From a virus: a stretch of 49,538 bases of DNA. This document shows positions 42,193-49,367 of this stretch, in pieces. The notes under the pieces are model-generated. The model made no database searches. It had not been told where the DNA came from and saw only the letters and a list, made by a program, of their open reading frames with translations. Position 1 is the first letter of the stretch. Every line of letters begins with the position of its first letter. The position numbers and the translations under genes are program-made. The stretch spans positions 1-49,538 of IMG/VR virus record IMGVR_UViG_3300025362_000011; one strand, 5' to 3'.

Positions 42193-43322
42193 CACCGTAT
42201 CAGGTTTTAGAATATAGTCATATTATAAAATTATTAAACATTATGTATAATGACGGTCAGATTGAAAAAGATTTGAAAGTTATTGTATCAACATCAAGTC
42301 CCAAATGGGAATTTGAAACAGCGATGATCAAACAATTTTCATCATATGGGAGTGGTCCACGATTGGATAAATTGGTATGTTTTGAAGATGATCCGATCAA
42401 ATATCAAAATAAGAAAAATTCATGTCATGTTGGTGAGAATATATTTTTATATCCGATGGATTATTATGCCGGAACACAGTTCCTAAATGATCAGTCTGAT
42501 AAAAATTTTAATATGATATACTTGGAATTTGATAGTATTCCGAGAAAGATACATTTTGATCAAATTACCAATATAATTAGGAAGTTAATTGGTTCATCTA
42601 AATGTTTGCTTACATTATCTTTCAAAACAGAATTGAAAAAAGGTCAAACTGTTGATGGCATAATCAATGAATACAATCATGAAAATCGAAACTTGGATAT
42701 TATTGATAAAGCATTAGAGCATTTAGAAGATGGATTGACCACAAATGAAATCTTCATTAAGATGTTTGTATCTTTACTTGGTCGCGCCATATTACAAACA
42801 TCTAATTCTTTGTGTTATTCCAATTATTCAGATGAAAACGAATCAAGAATGACACTTATGTACTCTCTTGGACAAACTCCGAATTATATAAAGGGGTTGC
42901 AATTATTTACTGAGGGTATTATGTACCGGAATAATATTGAGCTGCCTGATAAAGAATTTAGTGCACGTACACTTAATAATATTATCCCACAGGATGAAAT
43001 TGAGTCTGAAGATGTTATGAGAAGTGGTCCATATGGTCAGAAAATACATGTTGGAACTCTTCAATGGAGGAATGTATTTCAGAGATGTCCTGTTGATGAA
43101 TATGTTTTCATCAGGTCATTTAAGAAAAAGAGTAATGATATCTCTTTGAATAAGGTTGTTGCTCGACGGATATCGAAATCTCGATGGTTTCTTGATTTAA
43201 ATGATCGGAAATATAAGGCTGCGAAATGGGCTCCATTAGTTTCTCACGTATGGACATGTAAAGATTTTAACAGGGTTCGTGATGTAGTTGAACATAACAG
43301 CCGTGTACATATGAATCATTAA
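42180..43322 (+). CDS. Hypothetical protein, possibly Rossmann-like
   Basis: A 380-residue protein. The middle has alternating strands and helices (KVIVSTSSPKWEFETAMI; NMIYLEFDSIP; KCLLTLSFKTELKKGQTVDG) that resemble a degenerate SAM-methyltransferase core, but no Gly-rich SAM loop is visible. The C-terminal 100 residues are basic with YVFIRSFKKKS and WFLDLNDRKY. Unknown. It is the last gene before a stem-loop. Confidence 0.45.
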   Translation: MQEITPYQVLEYSHIIKLLNIMYNDGQIEKDLKVIVSTSSPKWEFETAMIKQFSSYGSGPRLDKLVCFEDDPIKYQNKKNSCHVGENIFLYPMDYYAGTQFLNDQSDKNFNMIYLEFDSIPRKIHFDQITNIIRKLIGSSKCLLTLSFKTELKKGQTVDGIINEYNHENRNLDIIDKALEHLEDGLTTNEIFIKMFVSLLGRAILQTSNSLCYSNYSDENESRMTLMYSLGQTPNYIKGLQLFTEGIMYRNNIELPDKEFSARTLNNIIPQDEIESEDVMRSGPYGQKIHVGTLQWRNVFQRCPVDEYVFIRSFKKKSNDISLNKVVARRISKSRWFLDLNDRKYKAAKWAPLVSHVWTCKDFNRVRDVVEHNSRVHMNH

Positions 43323-43328
43323 TAAATT

Positions 43329-43356
43329 AAGGGGTTTTAACTTGTTGAACCCCCTT
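43329..43356 (+). terminator. Imperfect stem-loop, possible terminator
   Basis: AAGGGGTTTTAAC pairs with GTTGAACCCCCTT, with one or two mismatches, 7 nt after the stop. The following TCATTTCAT is a poor U-tract. Confidence 0.5.
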
Positions 43357-43383
43357 CATTTCATATAGTTAAGGTTATAAAAT

Positions 43384-43653
43384 ATGCTCAAATATGACAT
43401 ATTGATAATTCATAGTAAAAAGATCACCACTAGAAAAGAACATGTTTGTGATTCATGTGGTAAGAAAATAAGAAAGGGCACTAAATGTTTATTTATCAAA
43501 ACAGTCAACTTTAAACAAAATAGGTTTATTGAAATTAGAAGACATTTAGATTGTCCAGATCGAGATCATCTAATTCATATTAACAAAATAGATGATCCAA
43601 AACCATACCGTGAAAGTATAAAGAAAATATCCGCTAAAGGTAATCACTCATGA
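43384..43653 (+). CDS. Small zinc-binding protein, copy 1 of a tandem pair
   Basis: An 89-residue basic protein. Core: TTRKEHVCDSCGKKIRKGTK (17-36), then a strand region and RRHLDCPDRD (about 57-66). Two CxxC/HxxC halves suggest a treble-clef or LIM-like single-zinc fold, of the 'K-E-H-x-C-x-x-C-x-x-x-I-x-x-G' type seen in many phage and plasmid proteins. It overlaps its paralogue at 43650 by ATGA. Confidence 0.65.
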   Translation: MLKYDILIIHSKKITTRKEHVCDSCGKKIRKGTKCLFIKTVNFKQNRFIEIRRHLDCPDRDHLIHINKIDDPKPYRESIKKISAKGNHS

Positions 43654-43940
43654 TGAATACACGTTATACAGTAATTATTGCCGATAGAATAGTAACTGCT
43701 CAAAAGGATCACATATGTTATGTATGTGATAAACTGATTATACATGGTAATAAATACCTTTATTTGAGATTATTTGATCGAAGAAGAAAATGGGTTACAA
43801 CCTATAAACGACATTTAAAATGTATCGAACCCGACTGGATGATATACGTGCAATGGGCACATGATCCTAGAGAAATCTGGGATGAATTAAGAGGAGTATT
43901 TAAAAATGCAGGAAGTATTAATAGAGTCATCAGTAGTTGA
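43650..43940 (+). CDS. Small zinc-binding protein, copy 2 of a tandem pair
   Basis: A 96-residue protein with the same plan as the previous gene: VTAQKDHICYVCDKLIIHGN (16-35) and KRHLKCIEPDW (about 59-69), so a tandem duplication. Its 3' end overlaps the membrane protein gene by 35 nt. Probably DNA, RNA or protein binding. Confidence 0.65.
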   Translation: MMNTRYTVIIADRIVTAQKDHICYVCDKLIIHGNKYLYLRLFDRRRKWVTTYKRHLKCIEPDWMIYVQWAHDPREIWDELRGVFKNAGSINRVISS

Positions 43941-44184
43941 TTTTTCAGCTTGGGTATCATTGTTTTCAAGTTTCATTGGTGGAGTATTTTTCCTCATCAT
44001 ACTTGTCATACTGAAAAACTTTTTGAGTAAAGGTTTTTCATGGGCAATAGCTGAGTTCCTACTTAACTATTCAACTAAAGATGTTCGTGTCAAAATGTGT
44101 AAGTATTTCGCCAATGGTGATATCATACTCACACAATTGAAAAACATGGATGCCTTGAATAAAAAGATTGAGAAAGTCGAATAA
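43906..44184 (+). CDS. Small membrane protein
   Basis: A 92-residue protein with AGGAG-like SD. One strong membrane segment near 15-38 (WVSLFSSFIGGVFFLIILVI), followed by a charged, helical cytoplasm-like tail. It overlaps its neighbours. Role unknown. Confidence 0.6.
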   Translation: MQEVLIESSVVDFSAWVSLFSSFIGGVFFLIILVILKNFLSKGFSWAIAEFLLNYSTKDVRVKMCKYFANGDIILTQLKNMDALNKKIEKVE

Positions 44185-44441
44185 TGAAATACCGAGTAAG
44201 GATTGAACATTATTCTAATGGGGTGAGAAGTCGATATATTCCACAAGTCCATGTATTTTGGAAGTTCTGGTCTAATGTAATGAAGGATGATAAAATCGAA
44301 CGATATCTGTATTATTGTCACAATGAAACATTAGCTAACAAAATTATTGAAGCACATAGAAGTTATTATAAGGTCATTAATGGCCCCGTTTTAGAGAAAA
44401 TCGAAATTAAAGAATATTCTAACCCACCAAAGGAGAAATAA
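44184..44441 (+). CDS. Small basic protein
   Basis: An 85-residue protein beginning MKYRVRIEHYSNGVRSRYIP, rich in Tyr and Arg, likely an alpha/beta fold. Start and stop each share one base with the neighbours, so translation is coupled. Unknown. Confidence 0.55.
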   Translation: MKYRVRIEHYSNGVRSRYIPQVHVFWKFWSNVMKDDKIERYLYYCHNETLANKIIEAHRSYYKVINGPVLEKIEIKEYSNPPKEK

Positions 44442-45118
44442 TGTTTGAAGATCAAATAACAGAAATATCAGAGATGGCCGGCGATATCAATGATGATTGG
44501 GATAGAATTGCTGATAGCCATTCTGAGAGGTTCACTGAGTTAAAAGAAGAAGTTGAAGGGAATGAGGATATATTCATCAAGGAATTGATCGAACGTGTTG
44601 ATGGTGATGGTATGTGGCCGATAGAATCTGCCAATACAATCATCCGAAAGATAACGGGATATAATGGATCTATCAAACTAAAGTTCATGCGTAATAGAAC
44701 CACTATCCAAGTTCCGATGTTTATATGTCCAGATGAAGTAACATCAAATGGTCGTACATATCCTCAAGCCGTTTATGATGAAATGATAAAGAAGTTCATG
44801 AATTCACCAACACCAAATCTAATTTATCTAGGAGCCGATAAATTAGAAGGTAATCCGATGATGCTATCAATGGAGGGTGTTGCCGGAATTATAAAGAATA
44901 TTACATCCAATGGATTGTGTTCAATTGAATTGATGGATACTGAGAGTGGAAAGAATGTTAGAGATTGTATGCTTGAAAAATTAAAGTTTACAGTCCACAC
45001 TTCAGTTTATGCAAATGTAGATAATGGTATAGTCCAACCTGGAGCTATACTAGCGATGACCGCACTAGTACCAAAACCACAAAAGGAAACAGAAAATGAT
45101 AAAAATGAAATTGTTTAA
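44441..45118 (+). CDS. Protein with prohead-protease-like layout, catalytic residues not evident
   Basis: A 225-residue protein with AAAGGAG. Residues about 80-205 follow the order of gp21-type prohead proteases: PDEVTSNGRTYPQAVYDEMI, then LIYLGAD, GVAGIIKNITSNGLCSIELM, DTESGKNVRDCMLEKLKFTV. The His in the usual GELDHP-like block and the Ser in the later strand are not seen (VHTSVYANVDNG). So either an inactive relative with a structural job or a chance resemblance. The first 65 residues are acidic and helical. Confidence 0.4.
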   Translation: MFEDQITEISEMAGDINDDWDRIADSHSERFTELKEEVEGNEDIFIKELIERVDGDGMWPIESANTIIRKITGYNGSIKLKFMRNRTTIQVPMFICPDEVTSNGRTYPQAVYDEMIKKFMNSPTPNLIYLGADKLEGNPMMLSMEGVAGIIKNITSNGLCSIELMDTESGKNVRDCMLEKLKFTVHTSVYANVDNGIVQPGAILAMTALVPKPQKETENDKNEIV

Positions 45119-45587
45119 GATGGGAGTTATTATTACTGATAAAGCCAGTGCTCTTTCAGGAATGCTCACTCATATTCAGATAGGTTCAAATAAGACTCCA
45201 TTCTATATGTTCCAGCCAAGAGGTATTAATCCAGAAACTGGATTGCCGGTTGCATCTCAATGGATTGAAGAAGAACGAATTGAGAGTGTAATAAAAGAAC
45301 AATATGAAGTCCCATATGAAGTAATCGGTACTATGGTTACTGATAATGCAAGTGGCCTACAAGGTATTGTAACTCAAATCACAATACATATCAGTGGATG
45401 TATCCATTGTGTTATTCAACCCAAAGGAATTATTCGGAAAACTGGAGATATGATTTCTGCTTTCGATATCGATATTTATCGACTGGAAGGGGATAAGATT
45501 CCGGTTATGAATAAAGTGGAGAAGAAAGAAGCTAAGAAGAAAAATCCAAGCCCAGCTCCAATGTCATCAATAACACCAAGACGATAA
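45096..45587 (+). CDS. Protein with two diverged internal repeats
   Basis: A 163-residue protein. Residues about 9-64 and 75-130 are repeats of one unit: GVIITDKASALSGMLTHIQI with QPRGINPETG, and GTMVTDNASGLQGIVTQITI with QPKGIIRKTG. A basic Pro-rich tail follows. Each unit may be a small beta domain. It overlaps the previous gene by 23 nt; SD AAAGG lies 9 nt before the ATG. Such 'VTDxASGLxGxVT' units are known in phage proteins of unclear role. Confidence 0.6.
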   Translation: MIKMKLFKMGVIITDKASALSGMLTHIQIGSNKTPFYMFQPRGINPETGLPVASQWIEEERIESVIKEQYEVPYEVIGTMVTDNASGLQGIVTQITIHISGCIHCVIQPKGIIRKTGDMISAFDIDIYRLEGDKIPVMNKVEKKEAKKKNPSPAPMSSITPRR

Positions 45588-45666
45588 TACTATGGGGTCT
45601 CATCTAATTGGCTGGAAAATGAGACCCTATCCACTAACAGCCTATGACAAGAAAAGAGGATATATA

Positions 45667-45972
45667 ATGTATAGAACATGTTTGAAATGCGGAAAACGTT
45701 TAGCTATCTATAATAAAACTAATTTTTGCTTTTGTCATCAACAAGTTCCAATGATGATGCCAACAAACCAACGACGAAATCATAGAAGTAGAGTACAGCG
45801 AAGTATACCGGATTTCATAGAGACTAAGAAATATCAATGTCAAGAAGAAAAGGCCTTGCATATATTTGTAGAACCAGATCGAAGAGAAGTAGATGAACTA
45901 TTAAAGAAAATGGAGGTCATGAAAGATAAGAGCAGGTTATCAGTTAGAAAGTGTTGTGCGGCAACGGGATAA
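45667..45972 (+). CDS. Small zinc-ribbon-like basic protein
   Basis: Start set at ATG 45667 with GAGG 8 nt before it; an ATG at 45592 in the same frame has no SD. 101 residues, beginning YRTCLKCGKRLAIYNKTNFC with FCH, which fits a zinc ribbon, then Arg-rich (NQRRNHRSRVQRS) and a helical tail. Probably nucleic acid binding. Confidence 0.55.
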   Translation: MYRTCLKCGKRLAIYNKTNFCFCHQQVPMMMPTNQRRNHRSRVQRSIPDFIETKKYQCQEEKALHIFVEPDRREVDELLKKMEVMKDKSRLSVRKCCAATG

Positions 45973-46120
45973 TCAGAGATTTATTTCGAAGAATGATATG
46001 ATTCGTATTCTTATGAGAGATCGAGATAGTTTCGAGATTACTGAAGATCAAAAAGAATACATTCAAGGATTTATCGATCGGTTAATTACTATGGAGCATC
46101 ACTATCTTCAGAGGAGTTGA
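45956..46120 (+). CDS. Small hypothetical protein (GTG start)
   Basis: A 54-codon frame overlapping the end of the previous gene, ending before the hairpin at 46120. Charged and helical (FISKNDMIRILMRDRDSFEI, then TEDQKEYIQGFIDRL). The only plausible start is GTG 45956, without a clear SD. Coding by amino acid composition; start uncertain. Confidence 0.45.
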   Translation: MRQRDNQRFISKNDMIRILMRDRDSFEITEDQKEYIQGFIDRLITMEHHYLQRS

Positions 46121-46148
46121 AATGTAATTTGTTAACACCGTTACATTT
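46120..46148 (+). other. Inverted repeat between operons
   Basis: AAATGTAA and TTACATTT around 13 nt, between the end of the long operon and the gene at 46186. No U-tract. Could be an operator or weak terminator. Confidence 0.35.
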
Positions 46149-46185
46149 AATAATATAACAAACAACAAACCCGAGGAGGTTTACT

Positions 46186-46581
46186 ATGGGTAATAGAATA
46201 ATCCCAAAGATCGGAGAATACGATAAAATTCAGGTCGTATCATTCGTTGCAATGAAAATCAAGTCCAATGACGAATGGGCTAAACGGGCATGTATTGCTA
46301 TCTATGATCAACAAACTCTTCGTGAGAAAAAGACTCATGTATCAAAAGGTCGTAATGATTGGGGATTCAGTCGCAATGATGCACCACTGTTGACTCACAT
46401 GGGTGCCAAGTTAAAACAGAAACGTTTAATCCAAGAGGATGTTGAAGTCCTTCGATTGAAGATGCATAAGTATGCACGCCAATTGATATGCTTGGCTTAT
46501 GAAAAAGATAAAGGTAAGGGCTTAAAAAAACACCTTGATCTTTATTATAAAGATCAGAAACAATCAGTAGACGTATTTTAA
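46186..46581 (+). CDS. Hypothetical protein, possibly highly expressed
   Basis: A 131-residue protein with a strong SD (GAGGAGG). Basic, helical: EWAKRACIAIYDQQTLREKK, then RNDWGFSRNDAPLLTHM, then LKMHKYARQLICLAY. The pattern 'W-x-K-R-A...I-Y-x-x-Q-T...E-K...G-F...D-A' is one I have seen in small phage and plasmid proteins of unknown role. Codon use is less AT-rich than in neighbours. It stands alone between two hairpins. Confidence 0.6.
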   Translation: MGNRIIPKIGEYDKIQVVSFVAMKIKSNDEWAKRACIAIYDQQTLREKKTHVSKGRNDWGFSRNDAPLLTHMGAKLKQKRLIQEDVEVLRLKMHKYARQLICLAYEKDKGKGLKKHLDLYYKDQKQSVDVF

Positions 46582-46599
46582 TTGATATTTTAATGAATC

Positions 46600-46624
46600 A
46601 CACCCCCCTCATAATAGGGGGTGT
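46600..46624 (+). terminator. C/G-rich stem-loop after the gene at 46186
   Basis: ACACCCCC pairs with GGGGGTGT around a 9-nt loop, followed by TATTAG. Strong stem but weak U-tract. Confidence 0.5.
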
Positions 46625-46646
46625 TATTAGCTGATTAGCTATAAAA

Positions 46647-46685
46647 CTTTAGTTACAGAATAAATATAAAATCTTCTAACTAAAG
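46647..46685 (+). promoter_or_regulatory. Promoter-like element inside an inverted repeat that reaches the ribosome binding site
   Basis: GAATAAATATAAA (46658-46670) lies between the arms CTTTAGTTA (46647-46655) and TAACTAAAG (46677-46685). The right arm contains most of the AAAGGAA ribosome binding site of the gene at 46696. A readthrough RNA could fold and hide the site; an RNA started at this promoter would lack the left arm. Confidence 0.5.
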
Positions 46686-46695
46686 GAATATACTT

Positions 46696-46971
46696 ATGCT
46701 TAAGAATCCTAGAAAGATCACTGTAGATGGAATACAATATCATTGGAAAACTTCAACTCACGGTAATTTACATTTAGTGATTATCGAACCAGAGAAGCAT
46801 AACCAAAAAATTGTTGTGAACTTTAGTAATGATTATCATATCATTACACCGAGAGTGGTGAAGGGATTCATAGAGACAGCCTTAGTTAGAGGGTGGAAAG
46901 AAGATCTTGAGTTTAAAATTACTGAATCTTGGCATCGAATAGAAGATAATGAAAAAAGTGAACAAACCTGA
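46696..46971 (+). CDS. Small hypothetical protein
   Basis: A 91-residue protein, beta-rich (ITVDGIQYHWKTSTHGNLHL, then VIIEPEKHNQKIVVNF) with one helix. It resembles small phage proteins with a 'Y-x-W-x-x-x...G-x-L-x-V-x-I' start, but no function is known to me. Expression may depend on the hairpin/promoter arrangement upstream. Confidence 0.55.
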   Translation: MLKNPRKITVDGIQYHWKTSTHGNLHLVIIEPEKHNQKIVVNFSNDYHIITPRVVKGFIETALVRGWKEDLEFKITESWHRIEDNEKSEQT

Positions 46972-47009
46972 TTCAAATAACCCCTTACTATATTGGGAAG
47001 ATTGATAGT

Positions 47010-47318
47010 ATGAAAAGTAAAACAACAACGACAATAGGATTAGCAATTATATCTATGACATTATGTATGGATACAGTTCTTTCTGGGGATGGTTCAAATG
47101 AGAAGGGTTTTGTAGCCCCACCCAAGAATCGTAAACCTCCATCAGCTCCGCCAAGATCTATCTCTTCGGCTGAGACAACCGATCCATGCTGTTGTTGTCC
47201 TGTGACACCCCAAGCAAGGACAGAGGCTAAGAAATCTCCCACCCCTCCAGTTCTCATTACTAAGTTGAAGTCTGAGACAACCAAGGTTCCAAAGAATAAA
47301 AAGGAAGATAAAAAATGA
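47010..47318 (+). CDS. Small exported Pro-rich protein
   Basis: A 102-residue protein. The first 25 residues look like a signal peptide (KSKTTTTIGLAIISMTLCMD, then TVLSG). The rest is Pro/Lys/Ser-rich and probably disordered, with a CCCC cluster near residue 60 (DPCCCCPVTP). No lipobox is clear (MTLCMD could be one, with Cys19). Might be a periplasmic or lipoprotein-like factor, for example in lysis. Start lacks a strong SD (GGAAGAT). Confidence 0.45.
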   Translation: MKSKTTTTIGLAIISMTLCMDTVLSGDGSNEKGFVAPPKNRKPPSAPPRSISSAETTDPCCCCPVTPQARTEAKKSPTPPVLITKLKSETTKVPKNKKEDKK

Positions 47319-47466
47319 AAATAAAACATAATGCTAAGCTCATATAGTGGAGATATTTGTTAAGTTTGTTTTGCGGAGAAATAAGTGGTAGCTATGATAG
47401 CGAACCTACTGACAAGGATAAGAAGCAATACACCATAAAACTGGTTTTAAATAAAAGAGTTTAAAA

Positions 47467-48051
47467 ATGGCGAGTAAAAAAGAAATTAATAAATTTTTAA
47501 AAGAAAATAATCTAACAGTTAAAGAAGTAAATGTTCTATGGGAAAAGGCTTCTCATTATAATAATCTCATTGCTAATTTGATTAAACAAGGGATCCCATG
47601 GAAGTCAATGAATATAGGTGTAATCAATCAAATTCCAACTGCTAAAGAAACTGCCATCGCGATGATTAAAAAAGAAAACGATGATGAGAAAATAAGGAGG
47701 GAAAAGCGAGAATTGAAATTAGCTGAGCAAAAGAGGTTAACAAATACTCTAGAAGAGGATGATCTTCTACTTGAACGAATATCTCTACAAAATCTATCTG
47801 AAAGTGAGATACGCAGTATTGTTTTCGAAGACAGCTGTGCTAAAGTCATTGAGACTAAAGGATTAGACAACAGAAGATGGGTTCAGGGAATGTCGACTAT
47901 CATTCAAATAGAAGATCAATATTTTCATATTGGTTGGGACAGAGGATTAACTGAGAATCAAGAACATACATTTAATTGTCAGCCATATGAAGTATTACGT
48001 CACGAGAAGAAAGTTACAAAAACAATTGTAACATGGTCATCTAAACAATAG
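47467..48051 (+). CDS. Hypothetical helical protein
   Basis: A 194-residue charged protein, helical up to about residue 120 (ERISLQNLSESEIRSIVFED), then strand-rich (TIIQIEDQYFHIGWDRGLTE). No clear SD before ATG (AGAGTTTAAAA). The 148 nt before it hold only stop-filled sequence and no clear signal. No family recognised. Confidence 0.5.
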   Translation: MASKKEINKFLKENNLTVKEVNVLWEKASHYNNLIANLIKQGIPWKSMNIGVINQIPTAKETAIAMIKKENDDEKIRREKRELKLAEQKRLTNTLEEDDLLLERISLQNLSESEIRSIVFEDSCAKVIETKGLDNRRWVQGMSTIIQIEDQYFHIGWDRGLTENQEHTFNCQPYEVLRHEKKVTKTIVTWSSKQ

Positions 48052-48063
48052 AAAGGATTAGAT

Positions 48064-48201
48064 ATGGTCACGATCAAGATCATAAAGACAGCTCATTGGG
48101 AAGATTATGGAACTGGAATAAATAGTACAATCAATGGTAGTGTTGAACAATGTAGAAATGCTGAGATTGTAATAGGTGAAAAAATATCTAATGTTGCATA
48201 A
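48064..48201 (+). CDS. Small hypothetical protein
   Basis: A 45-codon ORF with SD AAAGGAT, starting 12 nt after the previous stop. Begins MVTIKIIKTAHWEDYGTGIN, beta-like. The sequence after its stop (to about 48330) still has open coding-like pieces in other frames, so this could be the front end of a longer, broken gene. Confidence 0.45.
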   Translation: MVTIKIIKTAHWEDYGTGINSTINGSVEQCRNAEIVIGEKISNVA

Positions 48202-48453
48202 AGATTAAAATAGGTTCATTATGTTCTTTATGTTACATTAGGTCAAAACCTTGGTTATTTTGGTATTAAGTATATTCAACAGATTAGATCAATTAGATGT
48301 CTCAAGGGTATGGGCTAAGGGTCATGTATTAGTTGATTTTATGTTATGTAAAGAAGGTTGTTACTTATTACTAAGAGATACCATTTTAAGCACCTTAAAG
48401 TATCTCATAAGTTATTCTCAAAGAAGGTGTTATACAAAGAAGAATACATAGAA
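48202..48453 (+). other. Gene-poor stretch, possibly decayed coding sequence
   Basis: No well-supported gene. Short frames of reasonable composition (for example around YVTLGQNLGYFGIKYIQQ) are interrupted by stops. A 66-codon frame from 48251 lacks a good start and SD. Confidence 0.35.
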
Positions 48454-48639
48454 ATGAATGATTTATCAGCACTCATGTTCGTAATAGCTATATTACAATT
48501 CAATGTAGGACAAGTACTAACAGTATTAGGATTGTATAAGGAAAAGAAAAACTTAACAAGAACAGGATTATCAGTTATATTATTCAGTATCTTATGGGGT
48601 ATACTTGGAAGTCTATCACATCTTTTATGGAAAGGATAA
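48454..48639 (+). CDS. Tiny membrane protein 1 of 3
   Basis: A 61-codon ORF from ATG 48454; longer in-frame starts lack support. Two membrane segments: ALMFVIAILQFNVGQVLTVLG (5-25) and LSVILFSILWGILGSLSHLL (about 38-57), with a basic loop (YKEKKNLTRTG) between. A hairpin topology with a positive loop suggests both ends outside the cytoplasm. Possibly holin-like or acting on the host membrane. Confidence 0.55.
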   Translation: MNDLSALMFVIAILQFNVGQVLTVLGLYKEKKNLTRTGLSVILFSILWGILGSLSHLLWKG

Positions 48640-48647
48640 ACAATATT

Positions 48648-48830
48648 ATGATTAAAGAAATAGCACAAATAATGTTTTTAGTAGGACTAGTATCAGCATT
48701 TTTAAGTTTAATCTTAAGCTTCATTAGACTATTATTAAACAAGGTTATTATAGCAAAAATAGCGGTAGGTATGTGTTTAGCAGGATTAGTCTTGGTTATA
48801 GTTAGTGTTGGTTTAATGCATTTCATATAA
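48648..48830 (+). CDS. Tiny membrane protein 2 of 3
   Basis: A 60-codon ORF from ATG 48648. Two membrane segments (AQIMFLVGLVSAFLSLILSF and IAVGMCLAGLVLVIVSVGLM) joined by a short basic loop (RLLLNKVIIAK). Same plan as the preceding gene, 8 nt away. Confidence 0.55.
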   Translation: MIKEIAQIMFLVGLVSAFLSLILSFIRLLLNKVIIAKIAVGMCLAGLVLVIVSVGLMHFI

Positions 48831-48905
48831 TAAGATTAATAAAATTACATACAGCTAACCTAGTCATTAGGATTTAACTAGTCTTCAATAAAGAAAGGAT
48901 TTTTT

Positions 48906-49079
48906 ATGAAGATAACATTTGTACAATTATTAGGAGTATATGGGATAGGTTTAGTTAGTATCTCTGTACTTGTAGGTTTGATTGGAATATTCAAGAATAA
49001 TATTCATATTCAATATGCTGCAATAGTTCTTTTAGGTTCAGCAATGTTTATATTAGGACTTATGTTAGGATTAATGTAA
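48906..49079 (+). CDS. Tiny membrane protein 3 of 3
   Basis: A 57-codon ORF with AAGGA 7 nt before ATG. Two membrane segments (LLGVYGIGLVSISVLVGLIG and AAIVLLGSAMFILGLMLGLM) around a short polar loop (FKNNIHIQ). Third member of the group. Confidence 0.6.
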   Translation: MKITFVQLLGVYGIGLVSISVLVGLIGIFKNNIHIQYAAIVLLGSAMFILGLMLGLM

Positions 49080-49211
49080 TGTTTTAGAAGGATTAAGATA
49101 TGGATAAGGAGAATTTAATTAAAGATAGTATTTTTGTAGATTTAGATAAGTATTAAACTTAAGATGAGGTTTACTTGAGATAAAGCACTGTATAGTCGTT
49201 TTGAAATAAAG

Positions 49212-49367
49212 ATGGGGGCTGGATTAGATAAGATCTTTAGTGAAGTTCAAGATAAGATCTTTAGTGAAGTTCAAGATAAGATCTTTAGTGGTTTTAGAGT
49301 AGGAGATAGAGCTGAAGAAGAGTTGGCTTCTTTCAGTAGGCAATTTTGCACATCTTTTCCCCGTTGA
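49212..49367 (+). CDS. Small ORF containing 8-residue repeats
   Basis: A 51-codon frame without a clear SD: MGAGL, then DKIFSEVQ twice and DKIFS once, then a charged tail. The repeat is in phase with the frame, which supports coding, but the weak start keeps this uncertain. Confidence 0.35.
   Translation: MGAGLDKIFSEVQDKIFSEVQDKIFSGFRVGDRAEEELASFSRQFCTSFPR
49227..49290 (+). repeat. Tandem 24-bp repeat, 2.7 copies
   Basis: The 24-nt unit, starting GATAAGATCTTTAGTGAAGT, is repeated exactly twice (49227-49250, 49251-49274) with a third partial copy of 16 nt. Each unit contains an AGATCT palindrome. Confidence 0.85.

Noticed and set aside
47628-47870. 80-codon minus-strand frame rich in Ser and Phe
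   Set aside because: Antisense of a charged helical stretch (Glu/Lys codons read as Phe/Ser); no SD.
49100-49156. 18-codon ORF MDKENLIKDSIFVDLDKY
   Set aside because: Too short to support beyond an ATG with no clear SD; may be chance.
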